A stretch of 64,000 nt of DNA from Saprospiraceae bacterium (GTDB taxonomy: Bacteria > Bacteroidota > Bacteroidia > Chitinophagales > Saprospiraceae), in NCBI GenBank assembly GCA_016710115.1, contig JADJLN010000007.1, forward strand, positions 1-64,000, in the 5' to 3' direction. The notes beneath the pieces were generated by a model that was not told the origin of the DNA, ran no database searches, and worked only from the letters and a program-made list of their open reading frames with translations. Positions 6,954-16,680 of this stretch are shown here, piece by piece. Position 1 is the first letter of the stretch. Each line of letters opens with the position of its first letter. The translations under genes and the position numbers were made by a program.

Positions 6954-7526
6954 TCAGACAGTTTGCCAGATCGGCTGGCTTCGATGGACCCAATACCACG
7001 TGCCAAAAAGCAGTGTGTTGTAAAACAGATCACCGGCAATGGTACCGCCAAAAAACGGGATTCCAGCCGCGTAACAGGCAATCAATCCTGAACCGGTCAG
7101 CGGGTAGGTCATTAACCCGGTAAAGCCCTGCATCCATACCAGTCCATTGCTGATCAGAAAGAAGATACCAGAACCGATCAATGACATCGAGAGGATATTG
7201 GCCGGTTTCATCCTGGATAAGGCATATCTGCCCAGAAGGAAAATAGCGGCAAACCCGAGATACGTTCCGAGACTGCCAAACCAGCTGAAGGAATCGAAAT
7301 ATTGACCGTAAATCAAATTATTCAGTGCCAGATCACTGATCCATAAGGCAACAAAAGGGATCAGCAGACTGTACCACTGCTTGCGAAATACAGTGCCGGC
7401 AAACAAGGCCATTCCACCAAGTGGAGTAAAATTATACGGGTGGGGGAGCAGGCGGGTCAGGGCGGCCGCTACGATGAGGCCCAAAGCAAGGAGCCATTGA
7501 TTCCGGGTTTTGGTCGCATTCTTCAT
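6954..7526 (-). CDS. DUF6580-type membrane protein
   Basis: A 190-residue hydrophobic protein with about five membrane segments. It opens with a charged MKNATKTRNQ and a TM helix, then RLLPHPYNFTPLGGMALFAG, the signature region of DUF6580 proteins, which resemble substrate-binding (S) components of small-molecule transporters. The conserved PxxxNFTP and LFAG residues suggest a ligand pocket, but no substrate is indicated. It is convergent with the MoeZ-like gene (3 nt apart) and divergent from the CPBP gene. Confidence 0.72.
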   Translation of the reverse strand: MKNATKTRNQWLLALGLIVAAALTRLLPHPYNFTPLGGMALFAGTVFRKQWYSLLIPFVALWISDLALNNLIYGQYFDSFSWFGSLGTYLGFAAIFLLGRYALSRMKPANILSMSLIGSGIFFLISNGLVWMQGFTGLMTYPLTGSGLIACYAAGIPFFGGTIAGDLFYNTLLFGTWYWVHRSQPIWQTV

Positions 7527-7571
7527 GTGGACAAAGGTAGGTTGAAAACATCAAGCATGGGTAGCTTTCCC

Positions 7572-7579
7572 TATTTTCG
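7572..7579 (+). promoter_or_regulatory. -7-like box for the CPBP gene
   Basis: TATTTTCG, one mismatch from TAnnTTTG, lies 16 nt before ATG 7596, in the gap between two divergent genes. It supports the 7596 start rather than longer forms. Confidence 0.3.
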
Positions 7580-7595
7580 CCCACAAACTACGGAT

Positions 7596-8579
7596 ATGTT
7601 CTTTCAGGCAGCCAATAATGGGTCCAATTCCTGGTGGCAATATCTCATTGGTACCTTCATTGTCGTTATCGGCTATACGTTGGGACAGGTGCCATTGGGG
7701 CTCGTCGTCGTTTGGGCTGCAAACCAACGTGGAGACATTTCACTGGTGAATGAATTTACGGAATCTGTCGATTTTTCACTGGTCGGTTTGAATGAAAATG
7801 TGGGATTTTCATTGGCCTTGATCACCTTCCTGGGCGCTCTGCTCGGTCTCTGGATCGCCATTCGATATTTGCACAATCGATCATTTACAACACTGATCAA
7901 TGGATTGGGACGGATCCGATGGTCGCGTTTTTTCTGGGGTGCAGGCATCTGGCTTGGATTGGGCATCCTGGCAGAGACTGTCTCCTGGGCGATCAATCCT
8001 GAAGCGTACCACTGGCAGTTTGAAGCCACATCCTTTTTCTGGTTATTGATCATTGCTTTGATCCTCATTCCGTTTCAGGCCAGTTTTGAAGAACTGTTCG
8101 TGCGCGGTTATTTGATGCAGGGTATTGGCCTGGGTACAGGGTCCCGCGTTTTTGCCATGATTACCAGCAGCCTGATCTTTGCCGGTCTCCATCTGATGAA
8201 CCCGGAAATTGCCGCTTTCGGCCTGGCCTCTATGGTCACCTATTATGTTTTGGTGGGGCTTTTCCTGGCAATCATCACAGTTGTGGACGATGGCCTGGAA
8301 CTGGCTATGGGAGTCCACACTGCGACCAATCTCTTTGGCTCTATCCTCATCACCTTTGAGGGTAGCGCCCTCCAGACACCCGCTCTGATCAAGCTGGACA
8401 CACCGGATGTACAGATCATGCTCTATATGATGATCCTGACAGCAATCGTGTTTGTGTTCATCGCCTCAAAGAAATACGGATGGAATATGTGGAACAAATT
8501 GAATGCACCTGTTCGTTCAACCCCAACGGGTGTACCGATGTTAGACGAAGATGAACCTGATCATACACAATCTATATAG
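7596..8579 (+). CDS. CPBP-family intramembrane glutamic protease
   Basis: A protein of about 327 residues with seven or eight membrane segments and the three CPBP (Abi/Rce1-like) motifs: EELFVRGYLMQG (EExxxR), FAGLHLMNPE (FxxxH) and HTATN (HxxxN). Members are integral-membrane proteases cutting CaaX-like or other membrane substrates. The target here is unknown. The start at 7596 fits the first TM segment and an upstream -7-like box. Its last 29 nt overlap the start of the M1 peptidase gene, so the two are probably translated together. Confidence 0.85.
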   Translation: MFFQAANNGSNSWWQYLIGTFIVVIGYTLGQVPLGLVVVWAANQRGDISLVNEFTESVDFSLVGLNENVGFSLALITFLGALLGLWIAIRYLHNRSFTTLINGLGRIRWSRFFWGAGIWLGLGILAETVSWAINPEAYHWQFEATSFFWLLIIALILIPFQASFEELFVRGYLMQGIGLGTGSRVFAMITSSLIFAGLHLMNPEIAAFGLASMVTYYVLVGLFLAIITVVDDGLELAMGVHTATNLFGSILITFEGSALQTPALIKLDTPDVQIMLYMMILTAIVFVFIASKKYGWNMWNKLNAPVRSTPTGVPMLDEDEPDHTQSI

Positions 8580-10415
8580 CCCGTTGAAACACATCGTCTT
8601 CCTACTCCTGTTGGGCGCCAGTTCGACCTCATTTGCCCAGGTCGGCTACTGGCAACAACGGATCACCTGTGAAATGGACATTGATTTTGACCATGTCAAG
8701 CATCAATACTCAGGTTATCAGCGGTTGATCTATCAGAACAATTCTCCGGATACACTGCGCCGGCTGTTTTACCATCTCTATCCCAATGCGTTCCAGAAGG
8801 GGAGTGAAATGGATGCATGGCGATTACGGCAGCCGGATCCCGATTCCCGTATAGTCGACGGATTGTCAGATATCAAGCCAGAAGAGGAAGGTCACCTGCA
8901 CATCCTTTCCCTGTCCATGAACGGCAATCCCCAGGTTTTTGAAGAGAACAGGACGATTCTTGAAGTGAGTCTGACAGACCCAATCCCACCCGGGAGATCG
9001 GCTATCCTGGACATGACCTTCTTTGGACAGGTACCCATACAAACCCGCAGGTCCGGTCGTTTCAATGAGGAGGGTGTTGATTATTCTATGGCGCAGTGGT
9101 TTCCTAAAATCTGCAACTATGACCAGAAAGGCTGGCATGCCAATCCTTATGTACTACGGGAGTTTTATGGTGTTTGGGGCGATTATGATGTGCGCATTCA
9201 TATTGATTCCTCCTTTATTCTCGGGGCCACCGGATACCTGCAGAATCCCCAATCTGTCGGGCATGGTTATGAAAAAGCGGGCGTACCCGTAAACCGACCG
9301 GAAGGTTCCAGATTGACCTGGCATTTTCTGGCACCCAATGTCCATGATTTTGTCTGGGCTGCAGATCCGGACTATACACATACGCAAAGGAAATGGCGGA
9401 TGGAACTGTTTTCCATTTCCTGTATCTGCAAAACAAGGATAATGAAGCTGCCTGGGCGGCGTTGCAAGGCTATGTAGATACTGCGTTACAGCTGATCAAT
9501 GCCACTTTTGGGCCCTATCCCTTCAGACAGTACAGTGTTATTCAGGGAGGGGATGGTGGAATGGAATACCCGATGGCCACATTGATCACCGGCAATCGGG
9601 ATTTGCGCAGTCTGGTCGGTGTTACGGTTCACGAACTCATGCACAACTGGTATCAGATGGTCTTGGGTAACAACGAATCCCTGTATGCCTGGATGGATGA
9701 AGGATTTACCTCGTTTGCCAGCTCAGAAATCAAAAGCCGGTTGTTTGGTTCGAGCGATCTCCTCTTTATCCATGTCGGATCCTACCAGGGATATTTCGGT
9801 CTTGTTCGTTCCGGATTGGAGGAGCCATTGACCACCCATGCCGATCATTATCTATCCAACTACAGTTATGGAAACAGTGTTTATAGCAAAGGCGCTGTTT
9901 TCCTTCATCAACTGAGCTATATTATTGGCAAAGAAGCACTTGATCGTACCTTGCTGGAGTATTTCAAGACCTGGCAATTTCGGCATCCAACACCGAATGA
10001 TTTTATCCGCGTAGCTGAACACGTTTCAGGACAGGAATTGGATTGGTATCAGGAATACTGGGTAAATACGACCCGGGTCATTGATTATGCGATCGATACC
10101 GCCTGGACATCGACTCAGGGATTGCACATCAAACTGGTTCAGAAAGGCAATATGCCAATGCCGATCGATCTGGCCATTCGTCATTCGGAAAATGAGGTCA
10201 CCCGTGTCACCATCCCGTTGGATATCCAGAGAGGTGAAAAGACTACTGATCGCTACTTTTCACCGGATTTTGTCGCTCCTGACTGGCCATGGACCTTTGA
10301 ACAGTATCAATTGATTATTCCGGGAAACTGGACAGATGAGGTGGAGATCCGTATCGATCCAACCCGACGTATTGCAGATGTGAACCGGACAGATAATACC
10401 TTTTTCATTCGTTAG
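8551..10415 (+). CDS. secreted M1-family metallopeptidase, frameshifted
   Basis: The signal peptide ends at FAQ, near residue 30. The gluzincin site HELMH (9630-9644) is followed 18 residues later by Glu in WMDEGFTSFASS, the HExxH(18)E pattern of M1 aminopeptidases. The exopeptidase motif sits upstream in the GGDGGMEYPMATL stretch. The frame breaks near 9392, in HTQRK/MADGTVFHFLYL; both sides belong to one protein of about 621 residues. A C-terminal beta-rich part (10080-10415) follows the catalytic domain. It starts inside the CPBP gene and its end overlaps rdgB by 11 nt. Confidence 0.87.
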
Positions 10416-10995
10416 GAATCCGTTGTTTTAGAAACTCTGCCATAGCTTCGATAGCCCGAGCCCGATGGGAAATGCTGTTTTTTACTGACGGCGGAAGCCT
10501 GGCAAATGGTTGGTCATAACCTTCCGGTATGAACAGGGGATCATACCCGAACCCATCCGATCCGTCCAACTGATGGGCGATGGTGCCGTTGATTACTCCT
10601 TCAAAAAAATGAAGGTGGTCGTTCCACCAGAGTGCAACTACTGCCCGAAATCGAGCTGATCTGTCCTGATGATCGCAGAGTTCCTGGAGCAGTTTCTGGT
10701 TATTTTCAACAGCACTGGCATTCTCCCCGGCGTAACGCGCTGTGTACACTCCGGGAGCACCTGAAAGTACATCAACCTCCAATCCGGAATCTTCTGCAAA
10801 ACAGGGTAGCTGGATCAAGTGGACAACTGCTCTGGCTTTTTCTTCCGCATTTTCGTGCAGCGTGGTCCCGGTTTCCGGCAGGTCAGACGATATGCCAGCC
10901 TCTGCAAGACTCTGAATGTTCCAGTCGCTCCCGAGAATCTGGCGTACTTCCCGGATCTTGTGAGCATTATTGGTGGCAAAAACGAGAGACTTCAT
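10405..10995 (-). CDS. rdgB: RdgB/HAM1 XTP/dITP pyrophosphatase
   Basis: The protein hydrolyses dITP, XTP and related deaminated purine nucleotides to monophosphates, keeping them out of nucleic acids. The N-terminal VFATNNAHKIREVRQIL, the acidic ETGTTLHENAEEKA, the EDSGLEVDVLSGAPGVYTAR core and the C-terminal GYDPLFIPEG and KNSISHRARA motifs are all present over 196 residues. It is convergent with the M1 peptidase gene. Confidence 0.95.
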   Translation of the reverse strand: MKSLVFATNNAHKIREVRQILGSDWNIQSLAEAGISSDLPETGTTLHENAEEKARAVVHLIQLPCFAEDSGLEVDVLSGAPGVYTARYAGENASAVENNQKLLQELCDHQDRSARFRAVVALWWNDHLHFFEGVINGTIAHQLDGSDGFGYDPLFIPEGYDQPFARLPPSVKNSISHRARAIEAMAEFLKQRIPNE

Positions 10996-11015
10996 CAGTT
11001 CAACGGATATCAGCG

Positions 11016-11450
11016 TCAGTGTACTTCGTTCTTAAGAGTTCCCACAACGGTTTTTTTGATATCGTTATTATTGCTTCCTTTCAAGGGAGCATCTGTACTA
11101 TAGATAAGGATCTCGCCAACATGGACAGGAATGCCCCTGGGTAAACTGGTCTGCAAGCCGATCTGTTCGGGCAATACCCCGAACAGGTAGAGGTCAGTAA
11201 ACTGAAAATGCTGGTGTAAAGAGGGAAAGGCAAGCTGAATACCGGATGGGAGTGGCCATATGTATACGTCGTCATCCATCTGTTTTTGGGCAGCAGCAAA
11301 GACTTTGGTCAAAAATGCTTTTTCTTCTTCAAATTCAGATGTAAACGGAATCAGGACGAGGATGGAGCATGTCTTTTCATCGGGGTATTGGATTTCTGAC
11401 CCCTCATTCGGAAGGCATGTGATCTCATCCAAAATTTGCATTGATCTCAT
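11016..11450 (-). CDS. conserved hypothetical protein
   Basis: A 144-residue soluble protein I do not recognise with confidence. It has an alpha/beta pattern (SILVLIPFTSEFEEEKAFL, then a hydrophobic strand LYLFGVLPEQIGL), no signal peptide and no membrane segment. The start is at MRSMQILDEI, and MQILDEI at 11441 is an alternative. It lies 20 nt upstream of rdgB on the same strand, so the two may be cotranscribed. The arrangement of helices and the EQIGL motif recall small replication accessory proteins, but that is too weak to name. Confidence 0.55.
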   Translation of the reverse strand: MRSMQILDEITCLPNEGSEIQYPDEKTCSILVLIPFTSEFEEEKAFLTKVFAAAQKQMDDDVYIWPLPSGIQLAFPSLHQHFQFTDLYLFGVLPEQIGLQTSLPRGIPVHVGEILIYSTDAPLKGSNNNDIKKTVVGTLKNEVH

Positions 11451-11542
11451 GATTTAATTCCACAATTTGCAATAATTCAAAATAACATTCTGAAAATCAT
11501 GAGATTACATGACTGGTGCAGAATGATTGTCTAAAAATAGTT

Positions 11543-11550
11543 AACTTTAC
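11543..11550 (+). promoter_or_regulatory. -7-like box for ilvE
   Basis: TAACTTTA, one mismatch from TAnnTTTG, lies 14 nt before ATG 11565 in an AT-rich gap between divergent genes. Confidence 0.35.
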
Positions 11551-11564
11551 GCAAATCCTTCGTT

Positions 11565-12641
11565 ATGCAATATGACATCAAGGTGACCACCACAGAGCAT
11601 TCCAGGCTCGATTCCGTTGATTTCACCAACATCCCCTTTGGCCGAGTTTTTTCGGATCATATGTTCACCGCCGACTATCAGAATGGCGAGTGGAAAAATT
11701 TCCAGATCATTCCTTTCGGCCATTTTTCCATCCATCCGGCCTGCATGGGCCTTCATTATGGTCAATGCATATTTGAAGGAATGAAAGCGTCACGTGCCAG
11801 CGATGGAACTCCCTTCCTGTTTCGTCCTGAAGAACATGCGAAACGCTTTAACCGGTCTGCGGCAAGGATGTGCATGCCTGATTTTCCCGAGGATCTTTAT
11901 GTCGAAGCCATCCAGAAGCTGGTCTACCTGGATCGCGAATGGATACCGAAGGAGGAAGGGTCCGCCTTATACCTGCGACCGCTGATGTTTGCAAATGCAG
12001 AATTTTTTGGCGTCCGACCAAGTGACTCTTATAAGATGATCATTTTTACAGGTCCGGTTGGTCCATATTATGCCAAACCTGTTTCGCTGATTGCCGAACA
12101 ACACTATGTGCGCGCCGCCATGGGAGGTGCCGGTGAAGCAAAGGCAGCAGGGAATTACGGGGCTGCCTTACTACCGGCAATGAAGGCCCAGGAACAGGGA
12201 TATGACCAGGTGCTCTGGCTCGATGCAAAAGAGTTCAAATACACGCAGGAAGTGGGCACGATGAACATCTTCTTTGTCGTCGATGGTAAAGTACTGACTC
12301 CAGCGACTCTGGGCACGATCCTGAAGGGAATTACCCGGGATAGTATTATGACCATCCTCAAAGAGAAAGGATACGAAATTGAAGAGCGACGGGTATCGAT
12401 TGATGAGATCGTCGAGGCCTATCATGCTGGGAAACTTCAGGAAGCTTTCGGTGCTGGCACTGCTGCCGTTGTTGCTCACGTTTCCAGGATAAAATACGGA
12501 GATCTGATCATGGATCTACCGCCTATGGAGGAACGCCACGTCGGCGAAATGGTAAAAAAGGAAATCAACGGCATTCGTTCGGGGCGCTTGCATGATCGCC
12601 ATGGATGGATCGTTCCCATCCAACAACCTCAACTCGTTTAA
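11565..12641 (+). CDS. ilvE: branched-chain amino acid aminotransferase
   Basis: This PLP fold-type IV transaminase interconverts Leu, Ile and Val with their 2-oxo acids. The PLP Lys is K193 in GAGEAKAAGNYGA. The substrate loop GQCIFEGMKA, RMCMPDFP and LYLRPLMFA are typical of the long IlvE (eukaryote-like, BCAT) subtype, and 358 residues is normal for it. It is a single gene with its own -7-like box and a strong bidirectional terminator 14 nt after the stop. Confidence 0.95.
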   Translation: MQYDIKVTTTEHSRLDSVDFTNIPFGRVFSDHMFTADYQNGEWKNFQIIPFGHFSIHPACMGLHYGQCIFEGMKASRASDGTPFLFRPEEHAKRFNRSAARMCMPDFPEDLYVEAIQKLVYLDREWIPKEEGSALYLRPLMFANAEFFGVRPSDSYKMIIFTGPVGPYYAKPVSLIAEQHYVRAAMGGAGEAKAAGNYGAALLPAMKAQEQGYDQVLWLDAKEFKYTQEVGTMNIFFVVDGKVLTPATLGTILKGITRDSIMTILKEKGYEIEERRVSIDEIVEAYHAGKLQEAFGAGTAAVVAHVSRIKYGDLIMDLPPMEERHVGEMVKKEINGIRSGRLHDRHGWIVPIQQPQLV

Positions 12642-12655
12642 ATCGATTCTCCTCG

Positions 12656-12690
12656 AAAAAAGAGGCGCTGAAATTCAGCGCCTCTTTTTT
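12656..12690. terminator. bidirectional intrinsic terminator
   Basis: The near-perfect palindrome AAAAAAGAGGCGCTGAA / TTCAGCGCCTCTTTTTT has a very short loop. It serves ilvE on the plus strand and the aldo/keto reductase gene on the minus strand. Confidence 0.93.
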
Positions 12691-12699
12691 ATTATTCCT

Positions 12700-13683
12700 T
12701 TAGAATGCAGGTGGAAGAGGCTTGTTCGCCACGATTGATTCAATTCGTTCCACCACTTCTTCTGTCAATTGGGAAACTACCTCCAGGGACGTCAGCGTTT
12801 CCTCTAATTGATCTGGTCGACTGGCACCCAGGATAACCGTGGAAACATTCGGGTTCTTCAGACACCAGGCCACAGCCAGCCTGGGAAGGGTTACATTCAG
12901 GTCATCCGCCAGGTTTTTCAACTGCCGCACCTGAGCTAACTTGTGTTCATTCATGCTGCGCTCCTTCAGCCAATCCAACCCCTCCATACTCAGTCGAGTC
13001 CCTTCAGGAAACTGATCAAGGTACTTGCCAGAGAGAACCCCACTGCCGAGTGGTGACCAGATCGTCGTGCCCAGTCCGACCGTCTTGTAGATCTGACTGT
13101 ATTCATTTTCCACTTTTTCCCTGTGAAAGAGATTGTATTGCGGTTGTTCCATCGTCGGGCCGATGAGGTGGTTTTCCCGGGCAACCATATGGGCTTCCAT
13201 GATTTCCTGGGCAGACCATTCGGAAGTTCCCCAGTAGAGAATTTTACCTTGTTCGATGAGGTGATTCATCGTCCGGACCGTTTCCTCGATCGGTGTGGTT
13301 TTATCCGGCCTGTGGCAGAAAAAAAGATCAAGATAGTCGACCTGAAGTCGCTTCAATGCGGCATGACATGCCTCCACTATATGCTTCCGGTTTAACCCGG
13401 TCTGATTGGGCAATTTGCCGCCATCTCCAAAGTAGACTTTGGAAGAAACCAGATATGAGCTCCGATCCCAGTTCACTTTATGCAGGATTTTCCCCATGAC
13501 AATTTCAGATTGGCCACGAGCGTAGATCTCTGCATTGTCAAAGAAATTGACCCCCTGTTCATATGCGACTGACATCAGGCGTTCAGCTGTACCATCTTCA
13601 ATCTGCTTACCGAACGTAAGCCAGCTTCCTAACGACAACGCACTGACCTGAAGGCCTGATCGTCCAAGAAATCGATATTCCAT
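12700..13683 (-). CDS. aldo/keto reductase, K+-channel beta-subunit type
   Basis: An NADPH-dependent (alpha/beta)8-barrel oxidoreductase of 327 residues. The start at 13683 (MEYRFLGRSGLQVSALSLGSW) is chosen because AKRs begin at this strand. The Asp-Tyr-Lys-His tetrad can be followed in NFFDNAEIYARG, SSKVYFGDGG and FFCHRPD. The C-terminal ILGASRPDQLEE is the cofactor-phosphate site. Similarity is closest to the Kv-beta/YghZ-like subgroup. The substrate is unknown. Convergent with ilvE. Confidence 0.92.
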   Translation of the reverse strand: MEYRFLGRSGLQVSALSLGSWLTFGKQIEDGTAERLMSVAYEQGVNFFDNAEIYARGQSEIVMGKILHKVNWDRSSYLVSSKVYFGDGGKLPNQTGLNRKHIVEACHAALKRLQVDYLDLFFCHRPDKTTPIEETVRTMNHLIEQGKILYWGTSEWSAQEIMEAHMVARENHLIGPTMEQPQYNLFHREKVENEYSQIYKTVGLGTTIWSPLGSGVLSGKYLDQFPEGTRLSMEGLDWLKERSMNEHKLAQVRQLKNLADDLNVTLPRLAVAWCLKNPNVSTVILGASRPDQLEETLTSLEVVSQLTEEVVERIESIVANKPLPPAF

Positions 13684-13765
13684 ATTGACTCGGTTTGTTA
13701 TTTTCAACGACCTAACCAGTCAGCGGTAAATTTGTTTGAAATGACTGCGACTGAAAAGAAAACGA

Positions 13766-14332
13766 ATGATGTCCTCTTCTGATCACCTGAACACAAGCGA
13801 TTGGCTCTGCACATGGGATAATCTGCTGGGCAAAATCCACCATCTTGAACCGGAATTGCTCACGCAATCACCGGCACCGGAATCGTGGTCCATCCAACAA
13901 GTCATTCAGCACCTCGCCCTTTCGGAGCATCTTTCATGCAGATACCTCCAAAAGAAAACACTTGATCTGAATGCTATACCACCGGTTGATCTCTTCTATC
14001 CGGTCAGAAAGGCACTCTTATTTCTCTACTTGTACAGTCCATTCAGATTCAAGGCACCAGCAATGGTTGCCACGCCTCAATTTCCGGAAGAAGCTATGGC
14101 TACAACATTGAATCGGCTTCATGCCAACCAGGCCGAATTGATCGACCTGATGATGCAATTACCAGATCGAACAAGAAGAGGATTGGTGTACAAACATCCG
14201 ATTGTCGGACGCATGGATCTTCAGGGTATGGTCCAGTTTTTTACCTGGCATATCCGGCATCACAACCGTCAGATCAATCGCATCATCAAGCAGATCAAAG
14301 CACAAGAAACCCGGCAATACAGGCCGTCATAA
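13766..14332 (+). CDS. DinB-like four-helix protein
   Basis: A 188-residue helical protein with the DinB_2 pattern: ESWSIQQVIQHLALSEH supplies a His ligand, and the C-terminal FFTWHIRHHNRQINRII supplies the other two. DinB/YfiT proteins bind a metal through three His and include thiol-S-transferases. Which reaction this one performs is unknown. The last 38 nt overlap the convergent nucleoside transporter gene. Confidence 0.82.
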   Translation: MMSSSDHLNTSDWLCTWDNLLGKIHHLEPELLTQSPAPESWSIQQVIQHLALSEHLSCRYLQKKTLDLNAIPPVDLFYPVRKALLFLYLYSPFRFKAPAMVATPQFPEEAMATTLNRLHANQAELIDLMMQLPDRTRRGLVYKHPIVGRMDLQGMVQFFTWHIRHHNRQINRIIKQIKAQETRQYRPS

Positions 14333-15599
14333 AACAGGCAATTGTTCCACCGATCAAGGCCAGGAAACCCAATTCGGTAAGAGCTCTGCGTTGACCGGGG
14401 GCGAGCACTCCGATACCGCCGATCTGAATTCCGATGGATGCAAAATTGGAGAATCCGCATAATGCATAGGTGGCAATGATCAGTGATTTGGGCGCCAGAA
14501 CAATCCCGGCGTCTCGAAGACTTTTTAGTTCTGCATAGGCAAAAAACTCGTTCAACACCGTTTTTTGCCCGAGCAGCTGGCCAATCACCATTATATCCTG
14601 ATTTGGCGTCCCCAAAACCCAGGCGACAGGTGCAAAAATCAACCCCAACAGATAGGTAAATGTGAATCCTTCAAACCGGCCATTTGTCGCCATGCGGATC
14701 CGTTCATTCCACCCGGTCCACTCCCCGATGGATCCAGCCAGAATCTCATTCGCCATGTAAATCAATGCAGTAAACACCAGTAACATGGCTCCCACATTAA
14801 TGGCAAGTTTCAGACCATCCGTTGTACCCCTTGAAATCGCATCCAGAAGATTGTTCCCTACATCGCCTGACATTTCCATCTGTTCTTCCAGAGCCTTTTC
14901 ACGCGCTTCCGGAAACAGCATTTTTGATGCAACCACAGCTGCCGGTGCCGACATGATCGATGCCGTCAGAAGATGCTTGGCGAAATACTGTTGCATCACA
15001 GGGTCATCCCCGCCAAGAAAACCGATATATGCTGCAAATACGCCTCCCGCGATCGTGGCCATACCACCCGTCATCAAACAGAGGAGCTCTGATCGGCTCA
15101 TACCCTCTAGATAGGGTTTGATCACCAAAGGAGCCTCCGTTTGGCCGATAAATACGTTTGCGGCGGCAGCGAGACTCTCGGATCCCGATAAATGCATGGT
15201 CCGTTTCATGACCCAGGCCATACCGAAAATGATCTTCTGAAGGATGCCAAAATAATAGAGGATGGCAGACAATGCGGAAAAAAAGACAATCGTCGGCAGG
15301 ACCTGAAAAGCAAAAATGTATCCGAACGTGTTCAGGTCGGTGATGATATTGCCAAAAAGGAATTTGGCACCAGCCGAACTGAAGGTCAATACCGCCTGAA
15401 AAAAACCGGCAACATAATCAAACATGGTATTGATCACAGGCACCTTGAGAATGGCAATGGCCACCAATACCTGCAGCAGGACCCCCATAATCACCAGGCG
15501 CCAGTTGATCGCTCTGCGGTCTCGACTCAGTAAAAAGGAAATGCCCAAAAGAACCAACAAACCCAGCATACCTCGTCCAAAATCAATCAACCATTCCAT
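14295..15599 (-). CDS. concentrative nucleoside transporter (NupC/CNT family)
   Basis: A 434-residue inner-membrane protein with CNT signatures: FIGQTEAPLVIKPYLEGMSR (the conserved QTEAP helix-hairpin), GGMATIAGGVFAAYIGF and the C-terminal YALCGFSNFASIGIQIGG. These transporters bring nucleosides in with H+ or Na+. The start at 15599 (MEWLIDFGRG) removes a spurious N-terminal extension. It is divergent from uridine kinase, with about 145 nt between the starts, which suggests a shared control region for uptake and salvage. Confidence 0.92.
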   Translation of the reverse strand: MEWLIDFGRGMLGLLVLLGISFLLSRDRRAINWRLVIMGVLLQVLVAIAILKVPVINTMFDYVAGFFQAVLTFSSAGAKFLFGNIITDLNTFGYIFAFQVLPTIVFFSALSAILYYFGILQKIIFGMAWVMKRTMHLSGSESLAAAANVFIGQTEAPLVIKPYLEGMSRSELLCLMTGGMATIAGGVFAAYIGFLGGDDPVMQQYFAKHLLTASIMSAPAAVVASKMLFPEAREKALEEQMEMSGDVGNNLLDAISRGTTDGLKLAINVGAMLLVFTALIYMANEILAGSIGEWTGWNERIRMATNGRFEGFTFTYLLGLIFAPVAWVLGTPNQDIMVIGQLLGQKTVLNEFFAYAELKSLRDAGIVLAPKSLIIATYALCGFSNFASIGIQIGGIGVLAPGQRRALTELGFLALIGGTIACFMTACIAGFLVL

Positions 15600-15744
15600 A
15601 TTGCCTGTGACTTGTGAAATTGTTTGTATCCGTATCAATCCAACAAAATAGGCGATTCCTGCAAATCCGGTAATCTCTTTACCAAGGTCCGTTTGCATGG
15701 ATCAAGACCAGTGAAAAAATCGAAAAGACATTACCTTCGTCTTC

Positions 15745-16416
15745 GTGGAAAACAGGCACCTTCTAATCGGGATCACCGGTGGCAGCGGATCGGGCAAAAC
15801 CTCGTTCATTCAGGAACTGAAAAAGACGTACTCCAAGCATGAAGTATGTATCATTTCTCAGGATGACTACTACCTTCCGCGAGAACAACAACTGACGGAT
15901 CCTCAAGGCGTAGCCAATTTTGATCGCCCGAAATCCATTGAAAAAAAAGCATTCTATCAGGATATTGTCAAATTGATGTCGGGGGAACCCGTCCAACGTC
16001 GGGAATATACCTTTAACAACAATCTACAGGAAGCACGAACACTGACCTTTCAACCTGCCCCGGTCATCATCGTGGAAGGACTTTTTGTGTTGCACTTCAC
16101 TAAAATCCGAAAGCTTCTTGATCTGAGTATTTTCCTCCATGCCAAGGATAACCTCAAGGTCATTCGCCGCATCCGTCGGGACCAGGTCGAACGCAATTAT
16201 CCCCTGGATGACGTCCTCTACAGGTATCAGCACCACGTTCTTCCCACATTTGAAAAGTACATCAAACCGTATATCGATGATTGTGACGTGATCATCAATA
16301 ATAACCGGCAGTTTGATGTAGGACTGGACGTGATCCGGCGGTATATTCGAAACTGGCTGGATGAAGGACGTGGGCTACCAGAGAAAACAGGGATACCGGA
16401 ACCTGACAACAATTAG
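15745..16416 (+). CDS. udk: uridine kinase
   Basis: The protein phosphorylates uridine and cytidine with ATP or GTP. P-loop GGSGSGKTS is near residue 12, ISQDDYYLPRE carries the catalytic Asp, and VIIVEGLFVLH and RRIRRDQVERNY (lid) follow; 223 residues is normal. Translation appears to start at GTG 15745, because the P-loop follows after 11 residues and no in-frame ATG lies closer. It is divergent from the nucleoside transporter and convergent, 3 nt apart, with the small gene at 16420. Confidence 0.93.
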   Translation: MENRHLLIGITGGSGSGKTSFIQELKKTYSKHEVCIISQDDYYLPREQQLTDPQGVANFDRPKSIEKKAFYQDIVKLMSGEPVQRREYTFNNNLQEARTLTFQPAPVIIVEGLFVLHFTKIRKLLDLSIFLHAKDNLKVIRRIRRDQVERNYPLDDVLYRYQHHVLPTFEKYIKPYIDDCDVIINNNRQFDVGLDVIRRYIRNWLDEGRGLPEKTGIPEPDNN

Positions 16417-16419
16417 GCC

Positions 16420-16677
16420 CTACCTGTCTCCTGAATTTATCTCTTTTACCCGGTTTTGTGTCATCAGATGGATTTGGGCAAACAGATCCCGTGCCTGTAA
16501 AAGGAAGGCTTCATTAACCAGTTGCTGAATATCTTCAACCGTATCCATCCCGGGCATCTGCATGACCGTCGTCCTGAATTGATAAGGTCCATTTGCGATC
16601 TGGAGAGTCCATCTGTCCTGGTAATGGAACAAAGTGATCTTGTAAACGGGATGAGGTATTTCTCCGACGACTCGCAT
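16420..16677 (-). CDS. small conserved hypothetical protein
   Basis: An 85-residue soluble protein without a known domain. It has an N-terminal beta-hairpin pattern (IPHPVYKITLFHYQDRWTLQI) and a C-terminal amphipathic helix (LVNEAFLLQARDLFAQI). It follows the DUF2520-type reductase gene by 3 nt on the same strand and so is probably cotranslated with it and with the cytochrome maturation genes upstream. I have no functional assignment. Confidence 0.6.
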   Translation of the reverse strand: MRVVGEIPHPVYKITLFHYQDRWTLQIANGPYQFRTTVMQMPGMDTVEDIQQLVNEAFLLQARDLFAQIHLMTQNRVKEINSGDR

Positions 16678-16680
16678 GGT

